Assembly (NCBI GenBank): GCA_031395645.1
Contig: JANNJM010000054.1
Location: forward strand, 1-64,000
DNA length: 64,000 nt
Source: SHZI01 sp031395645
Lineage (GTDB): Bacteria > Pseudomonadota > Gammaproteobacteria > Steroidobacterales > GCA-2729495
Reading direction: 5' to 3'
Of the stretch, positions 63,849 through 64,000 are shown in pieces; position 1 is the first letter of the stretch, and each line of letters opens with the position of its first letter. Position numbers and translations under genes: made by a program. The notes under the pieces are model-generated. The model ran no database searches. It was not told the origin of the DNA and saw nothing but the letters and a program-made list of their open reading frames with translations.

Positions 63849-64000
63849 ATCTTGCCCCCACAGCTCGATCCGTCTCGCGACCGACAGTAACACAACAAAT
63901 GCTGCAGGCAACCATCAGGCGTGAATAACTCGCAACCCCACCGAGGTGCTCGACAGGAATTGTCGGCGACGTTTACATAGAACGGCGCTGAATTCTCCCA

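Noticed and set aside
62891..63928. 345-codon plus-strand frame opposite the cohesin-dockerin gene
   Set aside because: No domain and Arg/Gln/Val-rich composition. The minus strand has signal peptide, calcium loops and dockerin repeats.

Overview
The window is about 64 kb of high-GC DNA (roughly 65% by eye) with dense, short-spaced bacterial genes. It looks like a gammaproteobacterial chromosome segment. Supporting signs are a periplasmic cis/trans fatty-acid isomerase (Cti), SrkA, Uup, malate synthase G, a TonB receptor, sigma-54 promoters and REP-type palindromes of the GTAGGAGCGGCTTC kind. No transposase, integrase, rRNA or CRISPR array was found. Genus-level assignment is not possible from this sequence alone.

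Layout. (1) 0-13.5 kb: one minus-strand, translationally coupled operon of ten genes for sugar and polyol metabolism: sugar nucleotidyltransferase, GlcG-like protein, SMP-30 lactonase, two glucan-type glycoside hydrolases, glucose-dehydrogenase-like SDR, aquaglyceroporin, GMC oxidoreductase, VOC protein and NDH-2. (2) 13.5-24.3 kb: a metal-handling region. It holds an orphan BufA1 bufferin, a complete bufA1-bufB-bufC-doxX operon, a ZnuD-like TonB receptor with a DUF2946 protein, two small proteins and a GAF-PAS sigma-54 activator. Four near-perfect -24/-12 promoters precede both bufA1 genes and both small genes, so this looks like a sigma-54-controlled bufferin regulon. A tRNA-Leu(CAA) and one toxin-antitoxin pair are embedded here. 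(3) 24-36 kb: envelope and stress functions (DUF1003, lipoprotein hydrolase, Cti, a thioredoxin-fold protein), a bilin-reductase-like protein, an ECF sigma/anti-sigma pair, SrkA, VOC and an exported-looking 2-hydroxyacid dehydrogenase, then a RelBE-type module with a visible operator. (4) 36-49 kb: Uup, two tandem Rieske oxygenases, an outer-membrane barrel, a lipoprotein plus permuted papain-like amidase pair, a saccharopine-dehydrogenase-like reductase, a nucleotidyltransferase with a fused partner/DUF1289 protein, an FAH-family hydrolase, malate synthase G and an OmpA protein.

(5) 49-63.8 kb: a minus-strand run of six secreted proteins that appears to be the most novel part. A cohesin/dockerin scaffold-like protein is followed by two paralogous fibre-like proteins with the debris of a third between them, a Calx-beta/dockerin protein, a large coiled-coil protein whose C-terminus resembles the TcB-binding end of Tc-toxin A subunits, and a 1999-residue SpvB-VCBS-RHS protein resembling a TcB-TcC fusion with a lower-GC C-terminal tip. 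The last two carry Sec signal peptides and their genes overlap. My reading is a divergent, Sec-exported Tc-like assembly whose parts may be held together by cohesin-dockerin contacts.

Two families of palindromic repeats (three copies each) lie at gene ends. The only stretch above 300 bases without a protein gene is 13873-14252, which holds a sigma-54 promoter and a hairpin upstream of the tRNA.
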